Shown in pieces: positions 47,239 to 60,669 of a DNA stretch of 64,000 nucleotides (its first letter is position 1; each line of letters starts with the position of its first letter). Origin of the DNA: Blastobasis lacticolella (taxonomy: Eukaryota > Arthropoda > Insecta > Lepidoptera > Blastobasidae); NCBI GenBank assembly GCA_905147135.1, contig LR990046.1, positions 13,174,501-13,238,500 of the forward strand, read 5' to 3'. Position numbers and translations under genes: made by a program. Under the pieces are notes generated by a model that was not told where the DNA came from, made no database searches, and saw nothing but the letters and a program-made list of their open reading frames with translations.

Positions 47239-48428
47239 CATAGCCTCCTTCATCTTACAAGCCATGCTGTAGCACGGAACGGCAACGTCGCTGTAAACCG
47301 ATTTACTCATTGTTTACATGTCAATGTGCGGGAATATTATGAATTTTATGATGATAAATTTAAAATATATTGATAAAACTGTAGATTAACGCGTTTGTAG
47401 GGACCATCTACGAAGGTAAATAAAAGTAAATATATTTATAATTGTGCTAAAATTGGACAAATACGATTTTTGAAAAACAATCCTTGACCATTTTTATTGT
47501 TAGTTTTTAGATTATTTCATAAATCAAATTCTGTTGTATATTCGTAATCTTTCTCCAACAGATGCCAAGGCATTTTTGCATTTGAAAAATGCAAGTAAAA
47601 TTATGATTAAATCGTAAAAATGGGAAAGATGCTGTGCCGATGTTTTGCTTTCCAAAATATGTAATTCTATTAAATAAATGGACTTCTGCTATTTCCCAAG
47701 CATGCTGGAGTCCCACCAAAGGATCTTTTGTAAGCAGCAAACATTTTCGCATTGTGAAAGTTATCACAACTACTTTAAACCACGATCTCTGATTATCCAC
47801 GATGATCTAAGCATTGAAAAAGTATATAGGTACAATAAGTAAGTAAGTAGTTAGTTTTTATATACTTAGGCACTTAAATAAAACTGTTTAAAATCTATTA
47901 TACCTAATATTTAATAAATTGGGCAATATTTTGGCTGGCATAGATTATTTTATTTCATAATAGCTTTTGGTCGCGACTGCGTCCGCATAAAATTCTGCTA
48001 TAACGTGCCGGACCCGTTCTCGCGGGAATCACATTCAATATCGGGATAAATTATAGCATATGTGTTATTCAGGCTATATTTTATATAACTGCCTAATTTC
48101 ATTAAAATATGATCAGTAGTTTTTGCGTAAAGGTGTAACAAACATCCATTACGTACAAAACCAAACATAGATTATATTTCGCATTTATAATAATAGGAGA
48201 ATACAATTGCAAGTAGGTAGATAGGTAAATAGGACAAGAATCTATCCAATTACATATTATCTAACTAATGTATATACTTATTAATATACTTTATCACTTA
48301 AATAACTAATAACATAAAACGACGACGACCGCGATGATAGTTTTACAGAAGTTTTCAGGTTCACTAAAATTAAAAAATGCGACGTTGTCAAACTTCTGCG
48401 CATGGCTTGTAAGATGAAGGAGGCTATG
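47239..48428 (+). mobile_element. 28-bp-TIR element (P/hAT-like), copy B
   Basis: Full-length relative of 33530-34680 with the same TIRs and similar interior, about 1.19 kb. An extra 33-bp piece ending in another TIR core (to 48461) follows the right end. No convincing TSD was seen for this copy. Confidence 0.8.
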
Positions 48429-48489
48429 ATAGCCACCTTCATCTTACTGAAGGAGGCTATGCATTGTGTTTACATTGTTAGAAAGGGAC

Positions 48490-48578
48490 AAAGGACTATC
48501 GATGGTGACTCTCGCTCTGCCCGGGTTTAGACAAAGCAGTGCGCAGTCCCTTTTGGGTGGTAAGTCCATGAGCCTATC
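48490..48578. repeat. Inverted repeat partner of 44971-45057
   Basis: See 44971-45057; forward version. Confidence 0.8.
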
Positions 48579-48704
48579 ACAAACTAGTAAGCTTCAAATA
48601 AGGTAAATATTTAATGTGTTTTCTTTTTCAGTAAAACACCGTGATTTTTTTATAGTGGCAACTCATTTGTTTAAATTTTTTATCTTCAATTTAATTTCAT
48701 TCTT

Positions 48705-48905
48705 TAGTTTATGATATCCTTCTTGCAATGTTAGGTTCACTGCATGTATCTGATTCTGTAGTTGAGTGGTTCAGTAGTTACCTGCAATGTATCCGTGCTA
48801 ATGATAAAGTCTCCGACTTTGCTAATATTTCTGCAGGTGTCCCCCAGAGTGGTGTCTACTCCCCATTAAGACGAAGGTGGAGCTTGCGCAATCACTCCTT
48901 CCTCA
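48705..48905 (+). pseudogene. CR1-like LINE fragment with internal deletion, copy 1
   Basis: Encodes LGSLHVSDSVVEWFSSYLQ and ISAGVPQSGVYSPL (RT motif), then jumps to a downstream part. Related to the LINE at 45290 but a different copy. Confidence 0.7.
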
Positions 48906-49154
48906 TTGAACATAAAGTGACGGATAGAAATTAAAGTTTCCTATCGATTAGCATAAGTTAGGCATAAGTTTTATGAGTGGCTACAAAATCGTTATTTTTT
49001 CATAATGGCGGAAAGTGGGTGATGACCGAAATGTTCAATGTTCAATTATACAACATTGCCCACACTTTGTGCCCACATGTTTTTTGTGATCTGCTCGTGA
49101 GTATGAAGACGGTAAAAATAATAAGCAGTAATAAAATTCGAACTTACGTGAAGT

Positions 49155-50018
49155 TTTATTAACAAAATGAAAATAAGTGAAATAAATAACATATATTTTA
49201 TGAAATATTAATTTGTACATTATTTAATTGCTACACTAAAAATATTCCTCCAAATCAGAGGACAACAACATAAGTGTATATAAGATACAAATCAGTTTAA
49301 AAACCTATTGCAAATCATAGTGTGTACATTAAATTAATGATGATCATTATGATCGTGCACAATTTTAATATTCGATTTCTCATTAGATATATTACAATTG
49401 ACTGATATAAGAGAGGTATTTAACGTAGTAATATAGACGTAATTAAAATCTAATCACAGTTTGAATAATGGTGTTACAGTTCTGAAGGCCGACGGACTTG
49501 ACAACATATCTTGCTAACATAGCCGAATGCGAGTGAAATTCAGTTAACCTCACTTTCACAAAACAATTTAAGTACTGGACAATTTGTAACGTACAACGCT
49601 CGGTCATTAGGTCTGTACTATAAATTAATTTGAAGTTCTGTTGTTACCACCCTAGGCGATATACCTAACTAATATATCATTATAAAAATCATAGCTAAAT
49701 TCTTTAGTAAAATAATGTTAATTTCACTATACTATTGTGCTACAGGAATGAGAGTTCGTCGCCTACGATGCGTCGGCGACATCGCACAATACTTGGCACC
49801 TACTGAGTATTCATTACACTACCATAATTAAACTTAACGTACTCTTCAGACAATCTGCTACAATCTAGAGGAGGCACACGCTTCAGGTCGACCAAAAAGG
49901 ATTTCGAAAAATATAGAAGAGCTACGATTTCTAGTCTAATACAATATACAACCGAATCGGAAGGCCCGCTCGCGCTCGCGACCGCGTCGGCGGCCGGAAG
50001 GCGGCGCGGGCGCGACAG
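49155..50018 (-). other. Probable 3' UTR of the Ala/Pro-rich gene, copy 1
   Basis: Directly follows the stop codon at 50019. The first AATAAA on the minus strand after the stop is at 49160-49155. There is no ORF or recognised transposon in between, which suits a 3' UTR of about 0.86 kb. Inferred, no transcript evidence. Confidence 0.4.
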
Positions 50019-50038
50019 TTAGAGCCGGATGTCGGTGG

Positions 50039-50070
<32 letters not shown>

Positions 50071-51300
50071 GGGCCCGCCTCGGCGCCCTCGTCCGCGGTG
50101 CGCACGAACGCGTTGCACTGCACGTCCTCCGGCGGCCCGTACCGGTGCAGGCTGAAGAACTTGAGGTTGGCCACGATCGATGAGTTGATCGGCCTCGTCG
50201 GAATGTTGACCGTGGTGGCGGAGCGCTCGATGCGGCGCGCGGCGCTGGCGGCCGGCGCGATCTCCAGCGACTGCCCGCGCCCGTACAGCCGGGACTGGCC
50301 GAAGCGCGGCGTCAGCCGCCCGAACAGCTCCTCCTTGCGGGAGCCCCTGCTCGACTGCGGCTCGTCCGGCTGCTTAGGCTTCTTCTTCAGGAAGAAAGGC
50401 GTGAGCCGCTCGGCGAGTCTCGACGAGCTCGTCCCCGCGTCGTGTACATTGGACGTCGAGCTCGAGGTCTTGAGGGGCTTCACGGAGCTCGGCTGCGACT
50501 TGATGGGGTTGGATTTTCTCTGAACGCTGACTCTGGAGAAGACGCCGCACTCGTCGTCCCCGTCGAGGGAGGCGTCGCTGCCGGCGGCGGCAGCGGCGGG
50601 CGGCTCGTCCTCGCAGACGCGCAGCTCGCAGTAGTCGCGCTGCAGCTCGTCCAGCAGGCTGTCGTCGTTGGAGGCGGAGTCGCTGGCGGGGGCGGGCGCG
50701 GGGGTAGGGTCGGGCGGGCGCGCGCGGGCGGCGTGCGCGCGCGGCGGCACCACGGGCGGCGCGTCGTCGGCCGCGGCGGCGTGGCTCATGAAGTCGGCCA
50801 TCAGCTCGTACTCCCTGCAGCGCGGCGCGGGGGCGGGGGCGGGGGGTGCGGGGGGCTCGCGGTCGGCGAGGCGCGGGCGGCGCTCGGGCGGGCGCGGCTC
50901 CACGTCCACGTACTCGCAGAGCGGCGGCGGCGGCGCGGACGCGCGGCTCGGGGACAGCCGCGCGGGCTTGAGCGGGCGCGCGGGCCGCTCGGCGGACGCG
51001 TCGCTGTCCTCGGACGGCTCGTGCTTCAGGCAGGACATGGTGAGGTAGCCGCTGCCGGCGGAGCGGGTGGACTTCCCGGAGGAGCGCTCGTCGGCGTACC
51101 GGCGCAGCGACTCGGTGCTGGAGCCGACGTCGCGCGAGCACGGCAGCGCGGCGCCGTCGAGGTCCAGGTCCCCGGCCGCGGCCTCGCCCCGCCAGGGCCG
51201 CCACAGGAACGGCCCGTCGCCGCCGGCCGCGGCCGCCGCGCCCGCCGCCCCCGCCGCGCCCGCCAGGTGCAGGTAGTTGTCGTCGCCTATGGGAGCTTGC
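50019..51300 (-). CDS. Terminal exon of unidentified Ala/Pro-rich protein gene, copy 1
   Basis: The acceptor GGCGCAG at 51301-51307 begins the exon; the stop is at 50021-50019. It adds 426 residues, rich in Ala, Pro, Arg and Ser, with Tyr-acidic patches (CEYVDVEP, REYELMADF, DYCELRV) that could be phosphotyrosine docking sites, a Lys-rich patch (FFLKKKPKQ), and a GPAGPAGPAGPA run near the end. Less biased blocks (SSIVANLKFFSLHRYGPPED) suggest a real protein. I do not recognise the family. The exon is very GC-rich, unlike its AT-rich surroundings, so other frames are also open over long distances. Confidence 0.72.
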
Positions 51301-51384
51301 CTGCGCCGGAGAAGGACGAGTTATAAGAATTCTGTTCGGCAAGTGGCCGATACCGGCAGCGGAGTCTCCGACGGCGATACTCAC

Positions 51385-51517
51385 TTGCTGCCGTACTTGG
51401 TCTCGCGCACGAGCGACCGCCGGTAGATGCGGTGGCGGTGCTCGAGGTCGAACATCACCTCCTGCAGCTCGCGCAGCGTCGCCGCCTCCGCGTCGCGCTC
51501 GTCCTGCGGCGTGCCGT
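51385..51517 (-). CDS. Penultimate exon of the same gene, copy 1
   Basis: The acceptor CGGTTGCAG and donor AA|GTGAGT bracket 133 nt that joins in frame to 51300. It encodes LRELQEVMFDLEHRIYRRSL, a charged helix, giving the clearest sign of a conserved coding exon. An upstream phase-1 intron leads to the right, where RTE sequence begins at 51566. Confidence 0.75.
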
Positions 51518-51565
51518 CTGCAACCGGACGGGGGACGGTTAGAGATACGATACATGAGTGTCTTT

Positions 51566-54500
51566 ACAAGGCGACTAATATCCGAGGCAAAATATCTAGA
51601 GTCGGCGTTTTCCACTGTTATATTTACAACAATGCGATCTCAAATCCACCAAGCGTGAAGATTATGGCAATAACCTCCCCTTTCGTGGGAGAGGCTCCAA
51701 GTCCTGTAGTGGTCTATTAATGGGCTGCGATGATGATGGTGTGTTGTGCCGCCACTTAAAAGAATAGCACCGCCCCATTTCTTCCCGTGGGTGTCGTAAG
51801 AGGCGACTAAGGGAATAACCCGAAAGATGCTGCTGCCCATCTTTCGGGTTATTCCCTTAGGGTACATTTACATCTACTGCACTGCGATCATATATGGCAA
51901 CTCCCCCCCACCCCCCTAGCGGTCACGGTAACGGCGGGGCAGGGGGTGCGAAGAATTACCGAATGCGACCAGGCTACCACAAAGTACGACCACTGGCCCT
52001 GGCTACATACAATGTCCAGACACTGCGGACCGACGAAAAGCTCGTGGAACTGGAGGAAGTGGTAAGCAGATTAAATTGGGATATTATAGGGTTATCTGAA
52101 GTCCGAAGAAAGGGGGAGGACTCGATAATCCTAAAGTCCGGAAATCTGCTTTACTTCCGGGTGGGCGACCAACTGTCGACCAACCTAGGTGGTGTCGGGT
52201 TCCTCGTCCACAAAAACCCTCGTGAACAACATCGTCAAAATCGAGAGTGTGTCGTCTAGGCGTACCTTATACTCAGAATTACCAAGCGGTATTCGTTGAA
52301 GGTCATACAGGTCTACGCACCGACTTCGACTCACTCCGACGATGAAGTGGAGGCTATGTATGAGGATATTTCTACAGCCATGCATACCTCCAAGACACAT
52401 TATACCGTTGTCATGGGGGATTTCAACGCGAAACTGGGCAAACGAGGCGGAGACGAGTTGAGAGTGAGGCAATTTGGAGTTGGAAGTCGGAACGCCCGTG
52501 ACCAGATGTTGGCCGGCTTTATGGAGAAGGAGGGACTCTTTATGATGAACTCATTTTTCAGGAAGCCGGATCATCGCAGATGGACGTGGGTTAGTCCCGA
52601 TGGTGTCACAAAAAATGAGATTGACTTCATCCTATCTACGAAACGGCATATATTCAACGATGTCTCGGTGATCAATAGCGTTAAAATTGGCAGTGATCAC
52701 CGCTTGGTAAGAGGCACATTGAATATTAATCCCCAGCTGGAAAGATCGAGATTGATGAGGTCCACGCTCCGGCCTATACCCATCCAAATCCAAAACTCCG
52801 AGAGCTTTCAACTCGAATTACAAAATCGCTTCGAGTGCCTAGGAGAGTGCGTCGACGTGGACGACTATAATAACAGGTTCGTGGAAACTGTCTATACGGT
52901 TGGGTCAAAGTTTTATAAAGCCTGCCGTACAAACTGAACAAACAAAATCTCTGACGATACCCTCAAACTTATCGAAGAAAGACGCGGAATGACTCTGCAA
53001 TCCCCTGATGATATCTCTCAATTTAGGCGACTTAATCGACGGATCTCCAAGTCTCTGACTCGCGACATACGCCGCTTCAATACTACCAATATTGAGGCGG
53101 CGATCGAGCGGAACAAAGGCTTTAAATTCTTTGCGAGAGATCTGTCGATTGGACAGAGCCAGTTGACGAGGCTGAAAACGGATGACGGCGGAGTTGTTTC
53201 AACCAAGTCCGAGGTTTTGAGGGAAGTCGAGAGGTTCTATGGACAGTTATACACGACAACACGGGCACCTGTTACCAGTATGGCAAAAGACCCCAGAGCC
53301 AAGTTGACCCGACACTACACCGAAGATATCCCGGACATCAGCCTGTACGAGATTAGTATGGCTCTCAAACAGCTTAAGAACAACAAGGCGCCGGGTGATG
53401 ATGGAATTACGGCTGAGCTTCTGAAAGCTGGTGGCAAACCTGTGCTTAAGACCCTTCAGAAGCCGTTCAATTCCGTCATCCTCGAGGACAAAACGCCGGA
53501 AGCATGGCACAGAAGCATAGTAATATTGTTCTTCAAGAAAGGTGATAAGGCTCTCTTGAAGAACTTCAGACCAATATCGCTGCTGACCCATGTCTATAAG
53601 CTGTTTTCGAGAGTCATTACGAATCGTCTCGCACGCAGGTTTGATGACTTCCAGCCTCCCGAAAAAGCCGGATTCCAAAAAGGTTTTAGTACCATAGACC
53701 ACATACATACGCTGCGGCAGGTTGTACAGAAGACCGAATAGTATAATCGGCAATTATGCTTGGCGTTTGTGGACTATGAGAAAGCCTTCGATTCGATCGA
53801 AACTTGGGCAGTGCTCCAGTCTCTACAGCGGTGCCAAATTGACTATCGATATATCGAAGCACTGAAGTGTTTGTACGAAAACGCCACTATGTCAGTTCGT
53901 CTCCAGGACAAGACCACAGAACCTATTCAGCTGCCGCGAGGTGTTAGACAAGGTGATGTCATATCACCGAAGTTGTTCACTGCTGCACTGGAGGATATCT
54001 TTAGGCTTCTGGACTGGGACGGACTTGGCATCAATATTAACGGCGAGTACCTCACGCACCTCAGATTTGCTGACGATATCGTAGTAATGGCTGAAACCCT
54101 GGATGACTTGGGCAAAATGCTCGATGACCTCTGTAGTGCCTCTCAACAAGTAGGTCTTAAAATGAACATGGACAAGACGAAAATTATGTCGAATGTCCAT
54201 GTTGTGCCTACTCCAGTGACAGTTGGAGGCACTCCACTTGAAGTTGTTGACGACTATACATACCTAGGACAAATAGTCCAGCTAGGTAGGTCAAATTTCG
54301 AGAAAGAGGTCAATCGACGAATCCAACTCGGTTGGGCAGCGTTCGGAAAGCTACGCCACATATTTTCGTCCCAATTACCGCAGTGTCTCAAGACGAAGGT
54401 CTTTGACCAATGTGTATTGCCTGTGATGACTTACGGAACTGAAATGTGGCCACTCACTATGGGCCTTATAAGAAAGCTCACTGTTACCCAAAGGGCAATG

Positions 54501-54848
54501 GAAAGAGCTATGCTCGGAGTTTCTTTGCGCGATCGAGTCAGAAATGAGGAGATCCGCAAGCGAACCAAGGTCACCGACATAGCTCTAAGGATTGCCAGAC
54601 TGAAGTGACAGTGGGCAGGGCACATAGCTCGAAGAACAGATGGCCGATGGGGCAGTAAAGTTCTCGAGTGGCGACCACGTACCGGTAGACGCAGCGTGGG
54701 TAGGCCTCCTACAAGGTGGACCGACGACCTGGTAAGGATCGCAGGTACCAGCTGGATGCGGAAAGCACAGGACCGGTCTTTATGGAGATCTCTAGGGGAG
54801 GCCTATGCCCAGCAGTGGGCGTCTTCTGGCTGATATGATGATGATGAT
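51566..54848 (+). pseudogene. RTE-clade LINE (family 1), hybrid copy 2
   Basis: Same element as 39715-43084. The 5' 83 bp (51566-51648) differ from copy 1 but equal those before copy 3; from there it matches copy 1. An extra A at about 52215 shifts the endonuclease frame. Stops at 52935, 53739 and 54606 are shared with copy 1. Confidence 0.93.
51808..51859 (+). repeat. RTE 5' hairpin, copy 2
   Basis: Identical to 40045-40096. Confidence 0.9.
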
Positions 54849-55042
54849 GGGCTGTTAACAAACAGTAATGATCTGAATTTCGGCAAAACTTTAGAATTAA
54901 AAAAAGTGGAAATTGATCCACTGTCCCCGGTAGGTATTTGAGTGAGTGGATCTACTTATGGGCTAGGTATGTGGATTACAAGCGGAACACAGTGAAGCAA
55001 CACATGAAATTGAATCAGTATTTTAACTGTAATAAATGGACT

Positions 55043-55324
55043 GATCATCATCATCCTAGGGATCAATCCCGGTTTCCTTCTTCCGCTTCGGTCCGGTTTC
55101 CTACTTTACCTGCTCCACTTAGCTCGGTCTTTAGCATCTCGACGTCGTAAGCCGTTGGACCTCGCATCTCGCATCCAACTCGCGATATAAATCCTTTGTG
55201 ACCACTTTCTGACCACTGATTCCGGCGGGATCTTTTCCTCACATTCCTGTGGCTTACGCAGCAGCCCCTACAATCTTATCCGCGATCACTCACGCCAATG
55301 TGGACTGGGTCGAGTTGTTTAACA
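55043..55324 (-). mobile_element. RTE family 2 3' end fragment, copy 2
   Basis: Duplicate of 43279-43560. Confidence 0.65.
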
Positions 55325-55423
55325 CAACATCAATAATTTTATTTGTCACAAAATCGAATCTATTTAGAAATTGCAATTTTTAAAGTGTAGTACTCAGTTT
55401 TGACGGTCAATGTACTGTAGATA

Positions 55424-55644
55424 CTATACTTTAGTGCGTAGCATTGTCGAGTATTTATCTCAGATCTGGAATCCGTTATACAAAATCTACGTTAACAGGT
55501 TAGACATAAAGAGAAGGTTTATGAGATACCTTCAGTATCTATAAGCGCGGGCTAAGTGAAATAAACTATGAGATGTGATGTAAAAACCAATATATTTTTC
55601 CTCTACAAGTTAGGCGGGACTGTCTGCTGATATTGTTTAGTTTA
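55424..55644 (+). mobile_element. Jockey-type LINE fragment, copy 2
   Basis: Duplicate of 43660-43880. Confidence 0.7.
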
Positions 55645-56021
55645 GTTTAGTTTAGTTTTATTAATTCTCTAAGATACAATTTTCACATAAAATTATTACA
55701 TAATATATAAAAGTATGTATCGAGATAGTCATTATTATATAAATACCCTATTGGTATTCATTACTATCATTTAAGTAAATAAAATCATTTATATGTCATT
55801 AACAAAGCACCAACAATTATTTACATACCTAATTAAAATTTTAAATAGGGTACCTATTTAAATTACAAATATGAACATAAAAATGTTTCAATTTGATTAT
55901 GTGTCAAAATAAATTTAAAATTTGGGCTTTTATTAATTATATAATGTCAATTTCATTTAAAAAAATTAATATTCTTTCAATTATTATCAATTAAAGTCAA
56001 AATTTCAAAATCTATAATGCG

Positions 56022-56417
56022 GAGTTTTCCAGTAGGTATTGTCAATTGGTTTCAAAAAGCATTAATAGATGGCGCTCCTACAATTTCGGTAATTTTTGCC
56101 AAAAGGTTCAACGAAATGTATTTTAATACAAACCTTTCATATTATCTGTGATTTGTATTGTCTCCATTCTTGATCCTAGTGTCCATGAAACGAATTGACT
56201 CAGACCAATTGATGTTTGCTTTGTTTGTAATAATTTATTACAACCTCTAAAATGGTTAAAACTATTGATAAAAACAATATTAACCAAAACAACGTACCCA
56301 GTGTTTATATCCTCTTTGCTAAGAACCTATTTCAAGCGATTATCAATTACCAAAATTGTCGAGGCGCCATCTAGTGAGTGGTTAGAAATGCTTTAGATAC
56401 CTATTGGAAAACTGCTC
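56022..56417. mobile_element. 0.40-kb MITE (copy 3)
   Basis: Duplicate of 44258-44653, with a G to A change at about 56417. Confidence 0.8.
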
Positions 56418-57053
56418 ATTGTCTACCTTCTTAATATCAGCTCAGAATCAAGTAGACTCTCGTCAACTTCTATCAAAGATACATTTGCGAGTACCAAGTA
56501 GAAACCTAAAACGAACTTGTAGAATTTAGCCTTTTTTGTATCTACTTATCTAAACTGAGTATGGGTGTTTCGTCATGGCCGATAGCTTCCCGTTCTTTCG
56601 AAATCATCTCATGGCGAACTAAGATATATATTCCACTAATATGCCTGCCTGGTGGGGATCGCCGAGTGGGTGTGATGAGCGGGACAGAAGATATAAATGG
56701 AAAGAGAAAGGCAAAGCGGTAACGGAAAACACAGGGCCTATCCATGGACTTACCACCCAAAAGGACTGCGCACTGCTTTGACTAAAACCGGGCAGAGCGA
56801 GAGTCACCATCGATAGTCCTGTGTTCCTTTCTAGTGTAGCCACAATTTTTGATGCAGATTCCGAATTACTTTTATTACTTAGCGCGGACACCGACTTACC
56901 GATCAGGGCCAGGCAGAGCCGAACCGGATGCAATCTGAAGGTCATATTTTCACCAGGGTCCAGCCCAAGATTACCCTGCAACTCGGAAACTATTGGTCCT
57001 AAAACACTAGTGTCTAGACAGAAATTACAGTTCTTGTAGAGATCTACATTCGA

Positions 57054-58564
57054 ATAACAGCCGAATAATCCGACCGGGACATGGTACTACCACTGCACTT
57101 GTCAAGATAACCGATGATATCAGGATGGGTATGGAGAACGGTAAAGTAACGGTTCTGGCACTTTTAGATTTCAGCAACGCTTTCAATACAGTCGACCATG
57201 AGATTCTCTTGGCTATAATGAGATCACTTAATATTTCTGAGGATGCTGTCTCGTGGTTTGGAAGCTACTTAGTGGGTCGTCGTCAGCGGATCCGTGCTGA
57301 TGAATCTCTCTCAGCGTGGTGCGAGCTAGGCGCTGGTGTTCCGCAGGGTGGTGTACTTTCCCCAATTCTCTTCGCTATTTTCATAAATCGTATTACTGCC
57401 GACCTTAGCTCAAGCTGCCATCTGTATGCTGACTATTTACAAATTTACTCGCAGTCATCCCCGGAAAAGATTGCCAACGCTATTAACGACATCAATTACG
57501 ATCTCGATCGGATCGCGTGTTGGAGTGCTTCACATGGGCTCAAAATCAACGCTCTAAAAACGCAATTGATAGTTATCGGTGTCTCGAGGATGTTGGCGAA
57601 ACTGGACTTGAAGGCGTTGCCTAACGTCTCCTTTGACGGAGTGTGCGTGCCATACAGTGACTCAGTCAGGAATCTCGGTGTCATTATTGACAAAACATTG
57701 TCCTGGGGGCCACATATTGCTGAGATAAGTCGTAAGTTGTTCGCCTCATCGTCGTCTTTGAGAAGACTACGCAATTTTCTGCCAATTCCTACTAAGATCG
57801 CGTTAGCACAGTCTTTGTTACTGTCGATTCTTGATTACGCTGACTCATGTTTAACTGGCTTGACTGAAGAACAACTTAATAAACTCGAACGACTACAAAA
57901 TTGTTGTATTAGATTTATTTTTGGTCTCCGCAAGTTCGACCACGTTTCCGAGTTCCGCGCTCGGCTTGGGTGGCTCCCTATTCGGCAGCGGCGAAACAGT
58001 CACTGTCTTTCGCTATTGTACCGGATGCTCTTCGACCGCTGCTCGCCGCAATACCTAAAGGAGCGTTTCGGGTATGACTCGGACGTTCAAAGTCGATCCC
58101 TCCGATCCTCTCGCGACCTAACATTGGTAATGCCTAAACATGTCACAGGCTTCTACGACAAGTCGTTCACTGTTCAGTCAGTGCGCTTGTGGAATTCTCT
58201 GCCCCGCGATGTGAGATGCTCAGAGTCACCGCTCACATTTAAAAGGAAACTGAAAGTACATCTCCTAACAACGAATAACTGAAATCCATCGCCTGTGTTC
58301 ATATTATATGGAATAGCAAAATTTGTGTTTTTTTTTCTTTTCATAATTTGTTGTAGAAACCTTTGTTCGTCATTTAGTGTAAATAGTGTTTAAGTTGACT
58401 CTCTGTACATGCCTGCTTTATCTAGGAACCTTCTACGATGTCCGTAAAAATGGTTGTCTGGAAGAGATCGCTTTAAGCGATAAGACCGCCTTTGTACTAT
58501 ATTGTCTTACTGTTACTATGGTTTACTGTCTTTGTATGTACAATAAAGAGTTATAAATAAATAA
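57054..58564 (+). pseudogene. CR1/Daphne-like LINE RT, copy 2
   Basis: Duplicate of 45290-46800; the predicted 385-residue product (57125-58282) is identical, including the YADY change. Confidence 0.88.
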
Positions 58565-58572
58565 AATAAATA

Positions 58573-58749
58573 ACAGCTGTCAAACTTAAAACTGAAATAA
58601 CCCTGAAACTATTGGTCCTAGAACACTAGTTCCGAAAGAGAAGTGATAGTGCTAATCGAGATCTACATTTCGGATGCCAGGTGGCACCCGAAATGTAGAT
58701 ATCGACGAGTACTATCGCTTTTCTTTAGGAACTAGTGTTGTAAGATAAA
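58573..58749. repeat. ~120-bp module inverted pair, copy 2
   Basis: Duplicate of 46809-46985. Confidence 0.82.
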
Positions 58750-59002
58750 TCGTTACCGAACTCTTTTATCTGTTTTGTGGAACAAAAAGTCGTAGGTTAA
58801 TAATTATGTCGACTCGACGTTTGTCGGAGAAACGTGCAGTAGATCAAAAGGTATTTTGACAAATACTTTTTAGATTGTACGGTCCGATCCCCACAATAAT
58901 ACCAAATTCACGGTAAATATATTTCTCCAATAATGGCAACACCAAACATGACACTTGTCAATTTAGAATGACGGATTATGCCAATAACATTATGCATTTC
59001 CA

Positions 59003-60192
59003 CATAGCCTCCTTCATCTTACAAGCCATGCTGTAGCACGGAACGGCAACGTCGCTGTAAACCGATTTACTCATTGTTTACATGTCAATGTGCGGGAATA
59101 TTATGAATTTTATGATGATAAATTTAAAATATATTGATAAAACTGTAGATTAACGCGTTTGTAGGGACCATCTACGAAGGTAAATAAAAGTAAATATATT
59201 TATAATTGTGCTAAAATTGGACAAATACGATTTTTGAAAAACAATCCTTGACAATTTTTATTGTTAGTTTTTAGATTATTTCATAAATCAAATTCTGTTG
59301 TATATTCGTAATCTTTCTCCAACAGATGCCAAGGCATTTTTGCATTTGAAAAATGCAAGTAAAATTATGATTAAATCGTAAAAATGGGAAAGATGCTGTG
59401 CCGATGTTTTGCTTTCCAAAATATGTAATTCTATTAAATAAATGGACTTCTGCTATTTCCCAAGCATGCTGGAGTCCCACCAAAGGATCTTTTGTAAGCA
59501 GCAAACATTTTCGCATTGTGAAAGTTATCACAACTACTTTAAACCACGATCTCTGATTATCCACGATGATCTAAGCATTGAAAAAGTATATAGGTACAAT
59601 AAGTAAGTAAGTAGTTAGTTTTTATATACTTAGGCACTTAAATAAAACTGTTTAAAATCTATTATACCTAATATTTAATAAATTGGGCAATATTTTGGCT
59701 GGCATAGATTATTTTATTTCATAATAGCTTTTGGTCGCGACTGCGTCCGCATAAAATTCTGCTATAACGTGCCGGACCCGTTCTCGCGGGAATCACATTC
59801 AATATCGGGATAAATTATAGCATATGTGTTATTCAGGCTATATTTTATATAACTGCCTAATTTCATTAAAATATGATCAGTAGTTTTTGCGTAAAGGTGT
59901 AACAAACATCCATTACGTACAAAACCAAACATAGATTATATTTCGCATTTATAATAATAGGAGAATACAATTGCAAGTAGGTAGATAGGTAAATAGGACA
60001 AGAATCTATCCAATTACATATTATCTAACTAATGTATATACTTATTAATATACTTTATCACTTAAATAACTAATAACATAAAACGACGACGACCGCGATG
60101 ATAGTTTTACAGAAGTTTTCAGGTTCACTAAAATTAAAAAATGCGACGTTGTCAAACTTCTGCGCATGGCTTGTAAGATGAAGGAGGCTATG
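59003..60192 (+). mobile_element. 28-bp-TIR element (P/hAT-like), copy C
   Basis: Duplicate of 47239-48428. Confidence 0.8.
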
Positions 60193-60468
60193 ATAGCCAC
60201 CTTCATCTTACTGAAGGAGGCTATGCATTGTGTTTACATTGTTAGAAAGGGACAAAGGACTATCGATGGTGACTCTCGCTCTGCCCGGGTTTAGACAAAG
60301 CAGTGCGCAGTCCCTTTTGGGTGGTAAGTCCATGAGCCTATCACAAACTAGTAAGCTTCAAATAAGGTAAATATTTAATGTGTTTTCTTTTTCAGTAAAA
60401 CACCGTGATTTTTTTATAGTGGCAACTCATTTGTTTAAATTTTTTATCTTCAATTTAATTTCATTCTT

Positions 60469-60669
60469 TAGTTTATGATATCCTTCTTGCAATGTTAGGT
60501 TCACTGCATGTATCTGATTCTGTAGTTGAGTGGTTCAGTAGTTACCTGCAATGTATCCGTGCTAATGATAAAGTCTCCGACTTTGCTAATATTTCTGCAG
60601 GTGTCCCCCAGAGTGGTGTCTACTCCCCATTAAGACGAAGGTGGAGCTTGCGCAATCACTCCTTCCTCA
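60469..60669 (+). pseudogene. CR1-like LINE fragment, copy 2
   Basis: Duplicate of 48705-48905. Confidence 0.7.

Larger units (their letters stand above)
39886..51648. repeat. 11.76-kb tandem duplication unit, copy 1
   Basis: The whole segment recurs at +11,763/11,764. The boundary is where the RTE 5' region becomes identical between copies (from CCAAGCGTGAAG). Upstream, 39715-39885 is only a diverged relative of 51566-51648. Confidence 0.95.

Noticed and set aside
48490..48578. A 3.6-kb DNA transposon bounded by 44971-45057 and 48490-48578
   Set aside because: The arms are inverted, but the block contains several unrelated elements and no TSD was seen; two independent insertions of one repeat are as likely.
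50374..51615. 413-codon minus-strand and 294-codon plus-strand frames over the GC-rich exon
   Set aside because: They are shadows of the spliced frame. Stops are rare in all frames because of the GC content, and they run through the mapped splice sites and produce Arg- or Gly-rich strings.
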